Below, in pieces: positions 43,244 through 51,351 of a DNA stretch of 51,492 nucleotides (within the stretch, counting starts at the first letter, position 1; each line of letters opens with the position of its first letter). The notes beneath the pieces were generated by a model. The model made no database searches. It saw only the letters and a program-made list of their open reading frames with translations, and was not told where the DNA came from. Made by a program: the position numbers and the translations under genes. Origin of the DNA: Selenomonadales bacterium (GTDB lineage Bacteria; Bacillota; Negativicutes; Sporomusales; UBA7701); contig JAHDOI010000014.1 of NCBI GenBank assembly GCA_018434945.1, positions 1-51,492 on the forward strand, in the 5' to 3' direction.

Positions 43244-44122
43244 ATGGCATTCGATATGGTGAAGATCGCCGCGGCGGCGATCGCGGCGAGGAGCGGTTGC
43301 GCGGCGGGGCGTCTCCGCAGCGCCCTGGCGGGCGGCGCGGAAGAGCGTATCGTGCGCACCGGCGCGGGCGATACGCGCGTGCTTTTGTACAGGCCGGCGG
43401 GACAAGCCCGCCGGCCTTGGCCCGTTTTCGTGAGTTTGCACGGCGGCGGGTTCGTGATGGGCAGCGCGGACGACGACGATGTGTGGTGCCGCAGGATCGC
43501 CGACGCGGCGGGGTGCGCGGTCGTGAGCGTCGACTACCGGCTGGCGCCGGAGCATAAGTTCCCGGTGGCTTTAGAAGAGTGCTACGATGTGGTGAAATGG
43601 GTATGCGCGGAAGCGGCTGGGCTGGGCGTTGACCCGGGCCGGATGGCTGTCGGCGGCCACAGCGCCGGCGGCAACCTGGCGGCGGGGTTGTGCCTGCTGG
43701 CTAAAGAGCGGCGCGAGTTTTCCGTCGTGTATCAGGTGCTGGATTATCCGCCGCTCGATCTGACGGTGGACCCGTACGCGACGGTGACGGGCGATAAGCT
43801 GCTGACGCCGGCGACGCGGGAATTTTTCACCGCCTGTTATGTGAGGACGCCGGAGGATACGCGCAGTCCGCTGCTTTCGCCGCTGCTGGCCGCCGATCTT
43901 TCCGGTCTGCCGGCGGCGCTCGTTATCACAGCCGAGCACGACCCGATCCGCGGCGACGGGGAGCGGTACGCCGCGCGCCTTGAAGCCGCGGGGGTGGAGG
44001 TCACGTACCGGATGTTTGCCGGCTGCATGCACGCTTTCACGCATTTCGGGCCTGAGGAAGCGGCGCTGGCGGCGTGGGACCTGATCGAGGACAGGCTTCG
44101 CGCGGCGTTCGCGAAGGGATAG
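43244..44122 (+). CDS. HSL-type alpha/beta hydrolase (esterase)
   Basis: A 292-residue esterase: oxyanion-hole motif HGGGFVMG, nucleophile elbow GGHSAGGNLAAG, acid residue in VITAEHDPIRGDGE and catalytic His in MHAFTHFG. This is the hormone-sensitive lipase family active on small acyl esters; the natural substrate is unknown. CCCGGAGG precedes the ATG. A terminator follows. Confidence 0.9.
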   Translation: MAFDMVKIAAAAIAARSGCAAGRLRSALAGGAEERIVRTGAGDTRVLLYRPAGQARRPWPVFVSLHGGGFVMGSADDDDVWCRRIADAAGCAVVSVDYRLAPEHKFPVALEECYDVVKWVCAEAAGLGVDPGRMAVGGHSAGGNLAAGLCLLAKERREFSVVYQVLDYPPLDLTVDPYATVTGDKLLTPATREFFTACYVRTPEDTRSPLLSPLLAADLSGLPAALVITAEHDPIRGDGERYAARLEAAGVEVTYRMFAGCMHAFTHFGPEEAALAAWDLIEDRLRAAFAKG

Positions 44123-44129
44123 GCTATGT

Positions 44130-44172
44130 AAAAGAGACCGTCTGAAGTCGATGCTTCCAGACGGTCTCTTTT
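44130..44172 (+). terminator. Terminator of the esterase gene
   Basis: Long stem AAAAGAGACCGTCT ... AGACGGTCTCTTTT with a weak interior (GAAG/CTTC) and 3' T run. Confidence 0.85.
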
Positions 44173-44234
44173 GGCGTTTGTAACAAGCCGGGCGGGCGAA
44201 AGCCGCATCGCCGCTCGCGCGTCTCCGGACGAAC

Positions 44235-44400
44235 GCGCTGTACGACTTGCGCCGACTCAGCCGTACCGGCGCCAAACGGGCGTCCATGCCCGTTGTCGCC
44301 TCGCCCGGCCGTCCATGGCCGGGCGTACGGTTTCGTCCGCGGCTTGCTGCGTCTACAGCGCGTAACGTCCTTCGCCAATGCTCGCTTGCGCTGCGACTTT
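44235..44400 (+). repeat. Dispersed structured repeat, family A, copy 3
   Basis: Shares GAACGCGCTGTA, TTGCGCCGACTCAGCCGTACCG and the end TTCGCCAATGCTCGC with the other copies. Hairpins AACGGGC-GTCCAT-GCCCGTT (44275-44294) and CGCCCGGCC-GTCCAT-GGCCGGGCG (44302-44325) have fresh stems with unchanged GTCCAT loops. It abuts repeat B5. Confidence 0.75.
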
Positions 44401-44425
44401 CGCTTCCGGTGTTCCCCGGGCTGCC

Positions 44426-44603
44426 GGGATTGGCTAGAAGGTCCCAGATGCAAGGCGCACCGAGGACGCGCAGCGACGCGTACTCGGACGTACGCTAGCA
44501 AGCGCCCGCAGGAGCAAGTGCGCAAGTTCTTAGCGCTTCAGCGCTTAGAACTGCGGCCTGCCCCTTGCGGGTGCGCCGCAGATGGGGCCTTATCGCCAAT
44601 CCC
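44426..44603 (+). repeat. Structured repeat family B, copy 5 (long form)
   Basis: Outer arms GGGATTGGC/GCCAATCCC, then AAGGTCCCAGATGC ... GCAGATGGGGCCTT. It contains an additional 3' side hairpin AGTTCTTAGCGC-TTCA-GCGCTTAGAACT and a further small stem GCGGC ... GCCGC. The same additional parts appear in copy 7. Sense strand plus. Confidence 0.85.
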
Positions 44604-44607
44604 CCTG

Positions 44608-45048
44608 TTATTCTACTGTAACCCGGAGGTCGGTGGCGCGGTCGGTCTTGTCTGTGTCCGGTATGATCTGCAGCTGGCCCTGGCCGGCTTTGACGGCGGT
44701 GAAGACGACGCGGCCGTCCTGGCCGGTTTCCTGCTTCATGATGTCGCCGATGAAGTGTTTGCCGGCGGATTTGAAGCGGGTGTTTTTCGTGAGGCCGGCG
44801 GCGGGCTGGAGGACAAGTTTCTCGCCGACCTTGAGGACGAGGTCATTGGCGGAGAGCTGGACTTTATCGGTGTCGTTGTAGTTGTACACGACTTTGACCT
44901 CCCCGGCGCCGGTCGACGGGCCGGAGGGCGCTGAGGGCGCGGACGGCGAAGACGGCGAGCCGGTTTGGGTGAGGTTGACACAGCCCCCGAGAAACAGGGC
45001 TCCCGACAGTAGTAGTACGGCGAGGAAGCTGACTGATTTTGTGCGCAT
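44608..45048 (-). CDS. Lipoprotein, hypothetical
   Basis: A 146-residue lipoprotein: signal with lipobox LGGC (Cys23), a Ser/Pro/Gly linker, and a domain of about 100 residues (VVYNYNDTDKVQLSANDLVLKVGEKLVLQPAAGL, FIGDIMKQETGQDGRVVFTAVKAGQGQLQIIPDTD) with an Ig-like beta pattern resembling proteinase-inhibitor/chagasin-like folds. AGGAGGTC lies 12 bases before the ATG, rather far. Function unknown; its stop is 5 bases from repeat B5. Confidence 0.65.
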   Translation of the reverse strand: MRTKSVSFLAVLLLSGALFLGGCVNLTQTGSPSSPSAPSAPSGPSTGAGEVKVVYNYNDTDKVQLSANDLVLKVGEKLVLQPAAGLTKNTRFKSAGKHFIGDIMKQETGQDGRVVFTAVKAGQGQLQIIPDTDKTDRATDLRVTVE

Positions 45049-45265
45049 GATGTTGATCGAGACCTCCTGTTCGGTATTTATTATTTGTCACGTAATATTA
45101 AACGGCGGCAACCCGGGGCAGGTAACGGGAGCGGGGGCTGGGAAAATGCGGCGGGAATCGCGATCTCCGGAGGATGGCGGGAGGAAAAAGGCGGTTAGCG
45201 ACGAATGCCTGTTTGATTGGCATTATAGGGGGAAGTATAAAAGAAGCGAAGGAGGATGACAGACA

Positions 45266-45520
45266 ATGCAGCAGGAGATTTTCGCCGACGGCATCAGCGC
45301 CATCCACATAACGGGAAATCTTGTCCGCATCGATCTGATGACGGTGCAGCCTCACCTGGCGAGCGGCGACGGCCAGCCGGTAATGGAAGTCAGCAGCAGG
45401 ATAATCATGCCGCTGGAGGGCTTCGTGCAGTCGCTGACGGTGCAGGAGGATATCGTCAATCAGCTGATGGCGGCGGGGGTGATCACCAGGACGCCGCCGG
45501 AAGAGCTGGGCACGATGTAG
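45266..45520 (+). CDS. Small conserved-looking cytoplasmic protein
   Basis: An 84-residue protein (IFADGISAIHITGNLVRIDLMTVQPHL ... VMEVSSRIIMPLEGFVQSLTVQEDIVNQLMAAGVI) with beta-rich start and helical end, no signal peptide. An excellent ribosome site (AAGGAGGATGACAGACA) and a terminator at 45541 support it being real. I do not recognise the family. Confidence 0.6.
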   Translation: MQQEIFADGISAIHITGNLVRIDLMTVQPHLASGDGQPVMEVSSRIIMPLEGFVQSLTVQEDIVNQLMAAGVITRTPPEELGTM

Positions 45521-45540
45521 CGCAATACGGGAAAATGAGA

Positions 45541-45568
45541 AAGGCTGCTCCAGGAAGGAGCAGCCTTT
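45541..45568 (+). terminator. Terminator after the small gene
   Basis: AAGGCTGCTCC/GGAGCAGCCTT perfect 11-bp stem followed by TGTATG; T run short. Confidence 0.75.
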
Positions 45569-45622
45569 GTATGTTTGCGGGGGCAGAAAACCTATTTCGG
45601 GTCAAATTGTAGGCCAAACTCA

Positions 45623-45742
45623 GGTTGCCGAGAAGGCTCCAGATGCAAGGCGCACCGGAGGATGCCACCGGAAGCGTACACGTACGTACGCTGAGGATGG
45701 CAGCCGAGGAGCAACGCAGCAGATGGGGCCTTATCGGCAACC
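45623..45742 (+). repeat. Structured repeat family B, copy 6
   Basis: Outer arms GGTTGCCGA/TCGGCAACC (9 bp perfect), then AAGGCTCCAGATGC ... GCAGATGGGGCCTT. The inner stem TGCCA ... TGGCA and AGCGTAC/GTACGCT hairpin are present. Its right arm overlaps the last codons and stop of the MBL gene. Confidence 0.85.
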
Positions 45743-46504
45743 GACGGCCGCGGAAAGGGCGGCGATGCGGGAGTTGGCGTCCGGCCCGTACGGGCCGCCG
45801 TGGTAGCAGAGGACGGTGTCGATGTCGTAGGCGGCGAGTTTTTGGAGGGAGGCGAGGGCGGCCGGCATGTCGGGGGTGTGTTCGGGGGCGGGGCCGGCGA
45901 GGGCGCCGTCGACGACGCGGAGCTGGTCGCCGGCGATGAGGAGGCGATGGGATTTGAGGTAGAGGCAGATGTTGCCCGGCGTGTGGCCGGGGACGTGGAT
46001 GATTTCGAGGCCGCCGTGCCAGGGGAGGAGTTCGCCGTCTTCGAGGGTGCGGCCGACAGGGGCGTGGGGGAGGGCGGCGAAGGTGGCGGCCGCTCCGGGC
46101 CGCATCTCCGGTGGGAGGGCGGCGATGCGGGCGGCGATTTTTTCGGGGGTGAGCTTGTAGTCGGGGAGGGTGCCTTCGATGTAGGGTTTTTCGAGACGGT
46201 GGGCGCAGACGAGGATGCCGGGGCCGGCGGCGAGGAGGTCGGGCAGGGTGCCGGTGTGGTCCCAGTCCTGGTGGGTGAGGATGACGCGGCGGAGCTGGTG
46301 AAGGGGCACGCCGGCACGCTCGATGGCCTGACGGAGCCGGGGGAAGAGGCCGGGGTAGCCGGCGTCGACGAGGGTGGCGCCGTCCGCCTCGTCGCTGATG
46401 AGGACGGGGTGGATGGTGATGGGGCTGCCGAAGATGTCGGCGTCGACGGCGAGGGAACGGATGCTGGCTTTGTCGGTCATGGGGGGCGGGACGGCGTCCC
46501 GCAC
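45731..46504 (-). CDS. MBL-fold metallohydrolase
   Basis: A 257-residue metallo-beta-lactamase fold protein: VILTHQDWDHTGTLPDLL (the HxxxDH zinc motif in variant form THQDWDH), VPGHTPGNICLYLKSHRLLIAGD and a final LCYHGGPYG. Likely a small hydrolase or hydroxyacyl-thiol hydrolase; substrate unknown. The frame starts at a GTG (46504) with GGAGGTGA very close, while ATG 46480 lacks a site but follows a GGGACGC hairpin. The stop lies within repeat B6. Confidence 0.9.
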   Translation of the reverse strand: MRDAVPPPMTDKASIRSLAVDADIFGSPITIHPVLISDEADGATLVDAGYPGLFPRLRQAIERAGVPLHQLRRVILTHQDWDHTGTLPDLLAAGPGILVCAHRLEKPYIEGTLPDYKLTPEKIAARIAALPPEMRPGAAATFAALPHAPVGRTLEDGELLPWHGGLEIIHVPGHTPGNICLYLKSHRLLIAGDQLRVVDGALAGPAPEHTPDMPAALASLQKLAAYDIDTVLCYHGGPYGPDANSRIAALSAAVGCR

Positions 46505-46684
46505 GTCACCTCCCGGTGCGGTTTGTCAGGATAATTATACCACGGGACTGGCGCGTCATTCGAGCGGGGCGGCTGATTGCCGGCGACGGAACGGGGAAGA
46601 TTATGCAGGGGGATGAAAGGGAGGTATCGGGGCTGGCGGCGTCAAAATGTGTAGTATATGTCTGATTAGGTTACGGAGGTATCG

Positions 46685-47884
46685 ATGCGTTTTCTGTTCG
46701 CCATTTATGCGCTGCTGGCGCTGACGGTTTTCCTGAGCTGGCTCAATTACCGGCTGCTGGCGCGGTTGTTTATTTTCTGGCGCGGCCGGAAGGTGCGGTC
46801 CGTTTATCTGCTGCTGACGTCGGCCGCGGTGCTGGTGATGGTGTTCGGTTGGCCGCACCGGCCCTGGTCGGCCGACCCTGCGCAGGAGTATCTTATCTTT
46901 CTTTTATACGGCGCTTTGGTGTGGCTGGCCGGGCAGCTTGTCCTCATCACGCTGCAGCCGCTGTTTTACGTCGTCGACCGCTGGGGCGGACGGCGGATGA
47001 TGAAGACGGACGCGGGGCCGGGCGGGCCGGAGATGACGCGCCGCGCGTTCCTGCGCGGGGCGCTGGCGACGGTGCCGCTGGCGGCGTTCGTGCCGGGGGC
47101 GCAGGGTATTTACAGCGCCCAGGCGGAGCTGGCGGTCGTCCGCCATGAGCTGAAGATACCGGGCTTGCCTGCCGGCCTCGACGGCTTCCGGATCGGCCAG
47201 GTGAGCGATACGCATGTGGGGCAGTATTTCGGTATGGCGAGGCTGGATGAGGTGTGCGCGCGCCTGCGGGACGAGAAGCCTGATCTGGTGGCGGTGACGG
47301 GCGATTTCGTCGACGACCTGGGGCAGATCGGGCCTGCGGTGGAGAGGCTGAGCGCGCTGAATAAGAGCGTGCCCCACGGGGTGTATTTCTGCTGGGGCAA
47401 TCACGAGTATTTCCGCGATCCCCGCCTGATCGAGGCGACGCTGCGGACGGGGGGGATAAAAATTCTCAAGGACGAGGCGGCGGAGATCGTGCCGGGCGAC
47501 CGGCCGCTTTTTCTGCTGGGGGTGGATTACCCGCCGGGCGAGAGCGCCCGCCGCAGCATGAATATTCCGGCCGAGCGCCGGCGGGAGTGCCTCGCGGCCG
47601 CCAACCGGGGCGTGCCGGCCGACGCGGTCAGGGTGCTGATCGCCCATCATCCCGATTTTCTCATCGACGGTTTCGCGGCCAATGTGCCGCTGACGCTGGC
47701 CGGACATTCCCACGGCGGGCAGGTGGTGATCGGCGGCAAGCCGCTGGTGTCGCTGCATACGTATGTGCGCGGCCTGTACCGGCAGGACGGTATGTGGGGG
47801 TATGTGTCGAGCGGCGCGGGCCACTGGTTCCCTTTCCGGCTGGGGTGCCCGCCGGAGATCAGTGTGTTTACACTGCGGGCATGA
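46685..47884 (+). CDS. Membrane metallophosphoesterase with Tat-like motif
   Basis: A 399-residue protein: three or so transmembrane helices (1-105), then a twin-arginine-like MTRRAFLRGALATVPLAAFVPGAQG (about 120-145), and a calcineurin-type phosphoesterase with RIGQVSDTHVGQ, GDFVDD, WGNHEY and HHPDF/AGHSHGG metal motifs. YkuE/YaeI-like enzymes of this group act on lipid-linked or wall phosphates. The ATG follows GGAGGT by 4 bases. Odd because a Tat motif normally starts a protein. Confidence 0.9.
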   Translation: MRFLFAIYALLALTVFLSWLNYRLLARLFIFWRGRKVRSVYLLLTSAAVLVMVFGWPHRPWSADPAQEYLIFLLYGALVWLAGQLVLITLQPLFYVVDRWGGRRMMKTDAGPGGPEMTRRAFLRGALATVPLAAFVPGAQGIYSAQAELAVVRHELKIPGLPAGLDGFRIGQVSDTHVGQYFGMARLDEVCARLRDEKPDLVAVTGDFVDDLGQIGPAVERLSALNKSVPHGVYFCWGNHEYFRDPRLIEATLRTGGIKILKDEAAEIVPGDRPLFLLGVDYPPGESARRSMNIPAERRRECLAAANRGVPADAVRVLIAHHPDFLIDGFAANVPLTLAGHSHGGQVVIGGKPLVSLHTYVRGLYRQDGMWGYVSSGAGHWFPFRLGCPPEISVFTLRA

Positions 47885-47909
47885 GGTGCGCGTGGAGGAT
47901 AGTATATGA

Positions 47910-47936
47910 GAAAACCCGCCGGAGGGCGGGTTTTTG
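47910..47936 (+). terminator. Terminator of the phosphoesterase gene
   Basis: AAAACCCGCC/GGCGGGTTTTT, 27 bases after the stop. The minus-strand HD-GYP gene ends at 47964, so it may act for both genes. Confidence 0.85.
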
Positions 47937-47963
47937 GTTTAGAGGGATTATCGGCAACCTGGG

Positions 47964-49046
47964 CTATTGGCGGAATTTGAGGACTTCGACGATGGTCGTC
48001 TTGTTTGTAAGGTGGAGGTCGGCGATGACGCCTTTGTTGGTGGCGACGACGGGTTTGCAGGACATGTAGTGGGCGAGCTGCAGCACTTCGGCCTGGGCGC
48101 CGTCGCTGAGGAGGACGGTGGAGCCCATGAGGCTGTAGATGACGTTGCGGATGAAGGTCTGGCAGAGCTCCCGCTCGAGGTGGACGAACATGAGGTCCTG
48201 GAGGGTTTCGAGCGCCTGGAAGGGGGTGACGCTTTTCTGGTAGGCTTTGTCGGTGGTGAGGGCGTCGTAGGTGTCGGCGATGGCGACGATCTTGGCGTAG
48301 GGGTGGATGCGGTCGCCGCGCAGCTGGCCGGGGTAGCCTTCGCCGCTTTCGCGCTCGTGATGGTGCCAGACGGCGTACTGGACGTCGGGGGTGATGCCGG
48401 GGATGCTTTTGGTCATGTAGTAGCCGTATTCGGGGTGGAGGACGATGGTTTTGCGTTCTTCGGGGGTGAGTTTCCCGGGTTTGTCGAGGATGGCGAGGGG
48501 GATCTGCGATTTGCCGATGTCGTGCATGACGCCGCAGAGGATGAGGTTTTTGACCTCTTCTTCGGGCAGGCCGTTCCACATGGCCAGCAGCCCGGAGAGG
48601 AGGCCGACGTCGACGGCGTGCATGAATGTGTAGTCGGTGTAGGATTTGAGCCGGTAGAGGTTGCCGAGCAGGCCTTTGTTGCGCAGGAGGTTGTAGAGGT
48701 TGACGGTGGCTAGCTGGCGCAGTTCCTGGAAGGGCACGGTCTGCCGTTCGCGCATGAGGTGGAAGAGTTTGCCGGCGGTGGTTATCGCTTTGCCGTACTG
48801 CTCGAAGAAGGCGGGGTTGTCTTTGATGAATTCGGCGCTGAGGTTGGCGATGGACTGGGCACCGTCCTCGTAGCTCGGCTCCTGGTTGACCCGTACGCTG
48901 TGGACGTGCCACGTGGCGAGGCGGCGGATGATGTTGCTGGTGAGGACGGTGTTTTCCTGCAGGATGACCTGCCTGTCGCAGCACACGCTTTCCGCAACCG
49001 TCATCCCGGGTTTGAGGGCGCTTGTCGGCAATAGGATGGTTGCCAT
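47964..49046 (-). CDS. HD-GYP domain protein (c-di-GMP phosphodiesterase family)
   Basis: A 360-residue protein: N-terminal segment with LKPGMTVAESV, a helical part, and an HD-GYP domain (about 145-310) with CGVMHDIGKSQIP, LHPEYGYYM, WHHHERESGEGYP and IVAIADTYDALTTDKAYQ. These degrade cyclic di-GMP. No REC or PAS input is fused. The ATG is preceded by a G-rich run. Its stop region borders a fragment TTATCGGCAACC like the right end of repeat B. Confidence 0.9.
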   Translation of the reverse strand: MATILLPTSALKPGMTVAESVCCDRQVILQENTVLTSNIIRRLATWHVHSVRVNQEPSYEDGAQSIANLSAEFIKDNPAFFEQYGKAITTAGKLFHLMRERQTVPFQELRQLATVNLYNLLRNKGLLGNLYRLKSYTDYTFMHAVDVGLLSGLLAMWNGLPEEEVKNLILCGVMHDIGKSQIPLAILDKPGKLTPEERKTIVLHPEYGYYMTKSIPGITPDVQYAVWHHHERESGEGYPGQLRGDRIHPYAKIVAIADTYDALTTDKAYQKSVTPFQALETLQDLMFVHLERELCQTFIRNVIYSLMGSTVLLSDGAQAEVLQLAHYMSCKPVVATNKGVIADLHLTNKTTIVEVLKFRQ

Positions 49047-49403
49047 CGGAATTCGATTCCCCCCCGCGCTTTTCGTTGATCACGGCCGGGCGGGTGTGGC
49101 TGAGGGCGGGGCTGCCTGCGGCCGTCGAACGGTATGCTTGTATATTAAGATTATAACAAAAAATTCCGGATTTTTCTCCAACTTTCGCCAATTGCCGTGA
49201 CGGGGAGGCGGCGGCGCCCGCGCTGACGGTTTCAGCGCCCGGGGCCGGGCTGGCGCGACGGGCGAGGAGGTGGGAGGAGGGCGTGAAAGGGGCAATGAAA
49301 ATGTACGATTTACCACTTGCGCAGGAGGGAGAGGTATGATAAACTTATATCTCGTCAGGTGGAACGCTCCCAAGGTGTTTCGTCAGTAAATCGCGGCTGT
49401 GTA
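49047..49403 (+). other. Gap before the tRNA cluster
   Basis: About 360 bases without a recognisable gene. It holds the upstream region of the HD-GYP gene and no clear repeats; a small frame starting near ATGATAAACTTATA (49336) has a G-rich upstream but is too short to support. The tRNA promoter begins at its right end. Confidence 0.35.
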
Positions 49404-49432
49404 TTGACATAAAGAGACGGTTATTATATAAT
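49404..49432 (+). promoter_or_regulatory. Promoter of the tRNA operon
   Basis: Perfect consensus TTGACA (49404-49409), 17-base spacer, TATAAT (49427-49432). Confidence 0.85.
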
Positions 49433-49461
49433 AACTTTCGTCACTAAAGACGCAGACCTTC

Positions 49462-49537
49462 GCTGGCGTAGCTCAATTGGCAGAGCACGGGTTTTGTAAA
49501 CCCGCGGTTGGGGGTTCGATTCCCTTCGCCAGCTCCA
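49462..49537 (+). tRNA. tRNA-Thr (anticodon TGT)
   Basis: 76 bases with GCTGGCG/CGCCAGC acceptor stem, TTCGATT T-loop, anticodon TGT in the 7-base loop TTTGTAA, and terminal CCA encoded (TCCA). Confidence 0.93.
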
Positions 49538-49548
49538 CAGCATAATAT

Positions 49549-49633
49549 GGAGGGGTTCCCGAGTGGCTAAAGGGAGCAGACTGTAAATCTGCCGCGTTTC
49601 GCTTCGGTGGTTCGAATCCACCCCCCTCCACCA
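49549..49633 (+). tRNA. tRNA-Tyr (anticodon GTA)
   Basis: 85 bases with a long variable arm (class II). Acceptor GGAGGGG/CCCCTCC, anticodon GTA in CTGTAAA, TTCGAAT T-loop, encoded CCA. Confidence 0.93.
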
Positions 49634-49669
49634 TTTACCTCTTAAACTGGAGATTGGCGTCTTGCACAT

Positions 49670-49746
<77 letters not shown>

Positions 49747-49788
49747 GTTAATATCCGGCCGACGGCTTGCCGCCGGCCGGTGTAAAAT

Positions 49789-49864
49789 GCTGGTGTAGCT
49801 CAGTTGGTAGAGCGTATCCTTGGTAAGGATAAGGTCACCGGTTCAATCCCGGTCACTAGCTCCA
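49789..49864 (+). tRNA. tRNA-Thr (anticodon GGT)
   Basis: GCTGGTG/CACTAGC acceptor, anticodon GGT in TTGGTAA, TTCAATC T-loop, terminal TCCA. A strong GGCC hairpin precedes it, possibly a processing signal. Confidence 0.92.
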
Positions 49865-49871
49865 TTTTTTT

Positions 49872-49948
49872 GGCGGCGTAGCTCAGTTGGCTAGAGCAAG
49901 CGGTTCATACCCGCTGGGTCCGCGGTTCAAATCCGTGCGCCGCCACCA
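49872..49948 (+). tRNA. Elongator tRNA-Met (anticodon CAT)
   Basis: 77 bases; GGCGGCG/CGCCGCC acceptor, anticodon CAT in TTCATAC, ACCA end. Sequence type matches Firmicute elongator tRNA-Met; tRNA-Ile(CAT) is the alternative. Confidence 0.88.
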
Positions 49949-49954
49949 TTTAGG

Positions 49955-49987
49955 ACAAAACCCCCCGCAGTGATGCGGGGGTTTTTG
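49955..49987 (+). terminator. Terminator of the tRNA operon
   Basis: AAAACCCCCCGCA/TGCGGGGGTTTTT stem with 4-base loop, seven bases after the last tRNA. Confidence 0.9.
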
Positions 49988-50086
49988 TTTGCGTTTGTGG
50001 CCGTAATATTGCCAATATATACTTCGGAAATAGTCGCCTTCCCCGGCGAAGACTAAAAATGAAACAAATTTCGGGGAGGGGAATTT

Positions 50087-51055
50087 ATGCATACGACGAC
50101 GAAGAGGAGACGGCTGAAGCGCCGCTACCGGAAGATGGCGGCGGCGGCGGCGACGGCGGCGGTGATGTCGACGGCGTTGCTGCACGGGTTCCCGGTGGCG
50201 AAGGTGCTGGCGGCGCCGAGCCTGCCGGTGGAGAGCGCGGCCGATGCGGCGGCGGTCCAGGATCAGGCGGGCGGGGAGGCGGAGGCGGCCCGCGAGCGGG
50301 ACCGGGATCGCGACAGGGATCGCGACAGGGATCGCCACCACGACCGCTGGGAGGCGCGGAGCCCGGTGCAGGTGGTGATGGACAACGCGGCGACTTTCGG
50401 CTTCGATGTTCGCCGGGATTCTTTTTCGCTGCTGTCGAAGACGGCCAACAGGGCGACGGTGCGGGTGCGGCACGACGGGCAGACGTTCAAGGTCGATCTG
50501 GAGCGCGCCGGCGATTCGTGGGTTATTACGACTATCCGCGGGATCGGCGATATGAACCATCCGGCCACTTATACGCCGGCCAGCTTTTTCCCAGGCGCGG
50601 CATTGCTGCCGGCTCCGGCCGCCCCGGCGGAGAAGACGACGGTTTTCGCGACCGAGGCTTTTAATACCTGGAACTGGACGGAGGCGGTCTATCCCGCGGA
50701 TATGGCTTTCGGGATCGCGTTGCAGGACCCGCGGCCGGCCGGTCTGGCGACGACCGTCCCGGCAAGCGTGCTCGATAAGATCGATTTCAGCCGCCAGCTG
50801 CTGCTGTTTGCCAATGTGGGCTCGGTGTCGCCGCAGGGGTACGGGGTGGGCATCGCCAAGGTGGAGCGGAGCGGCAACGACCTGACGGTGACGGTGCGGA
50901 CGAAAAGCCCCCAGGCCGGCGATAAGGCGGCGACGAAGCGGGACGATTACCTGACGGTGGACCGGGCTAATCTCGATTTCCGCAAGCCGGTGCGTATCGC
51001 GTTCGTGGATCAGCACGGGACGGTGCTGGTGACGTATACGGTGGTGCCGCGGTAA
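50087..51055 (+). CDS. Secreted protein with PrcB-like C-terminal domain
   Basis: A 322-residue protein: a very basic N-terminus (KRRRLKRRYRK) with a signal-like hydrophobic stretch (AAAAATAAVMSTALLHGF), a linker carrying an Arg-Asp repeat (six RD pairs, about 70-84), a middle domain (VVMDNAATFGFDVRRDSFSLL, VRVRHDGQTFKVDLERAGDSWVI) and a C-terminal PrcB-like domain (LLLFANVGSVSPQGYGVGIAKVERSGNDLTVTVRTKSP). GGGGAGGGG precedes the ATG. Function unknown. Confidence 0.65.
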   Translation: MHTTTKRRRLKRRYRKMAAAAATAAVMSTALLHGFPVAKVLAAPSLPVESAADAAAVQDQAGGEAEAARERDRDRDRDRDRDRHHDRWEARSPVQVVMDNAATFGFDVRRDSFSLLSKTANRATVRVRHDGQTFKVDLERAGDSWVITTIRGIGDMNHPATYTPASFFPGAALLPAPAAPAEKTTVFATEAFNTWNWTEAVYPADMAFGIALQDPRPAGLATTVPASVLDKIDFSRQLLLFANVGSVSPQGYGVGIAKVERSGNDLTVTVRTKSPQAGDKAATKRDDYLTVDRANLDFRKPVRIAFVDQHGTVLVTYTVVPR

Positions 51056-51068
51056 GCATTTAGACACA

Positions 51069-51251
51069 CCCAGGCAGCTTAGAAAGCCCCAGATGCAAGG
51101 CGCATCGGAAAAGCGCGCCGCGCCGCGTACCGAAACGTACGCAAGCAAGCGCTTTGAGGAGCAAGAGCGCCACTCTTAGCGCTTCAGCGGATAGAGTGGC
51201 GGCCTGCCCTTTACGGGTGCGCCGCAGATGGGGCTTTATCAGTTGCCTGGG
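51069..51251 (+). repeat. Structured repeat family B, copy 7 (long form)
   Basis: Outer arms CCCAGGCAGCT/AGTTGCCTGGG (one mismatch), then AAAGCCCCAGATGC ... GCAGATGGGGCTTT. The side hairpin GCCACTCTTAGCGC-TTCA-GCGGATAGAGTGGC keeps pairing with different bases from copy 5 (three compensated pairs). It lies just upstream of tuf. Confidence 0.85.
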
Positions 51252-51351
51252 GCGTGCAGGATTTTTCCTTAATTTATAGAATATCCTTGTTTTGTAAAAT
51301 ACTAGTTCTGTAACCGCGTCCGGGCGACTAGGGTTAAGGAGGAAGATGATT

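Noticed and set aside
28975..45742. Family B repeats as integron attC sites between gene cassettes
   Set aside because: Paired arms around single genes recall attC, but the ends lack the GTTRRRY/RYYYAAC core pair, copies occur in both orientations, and no integrase is present.
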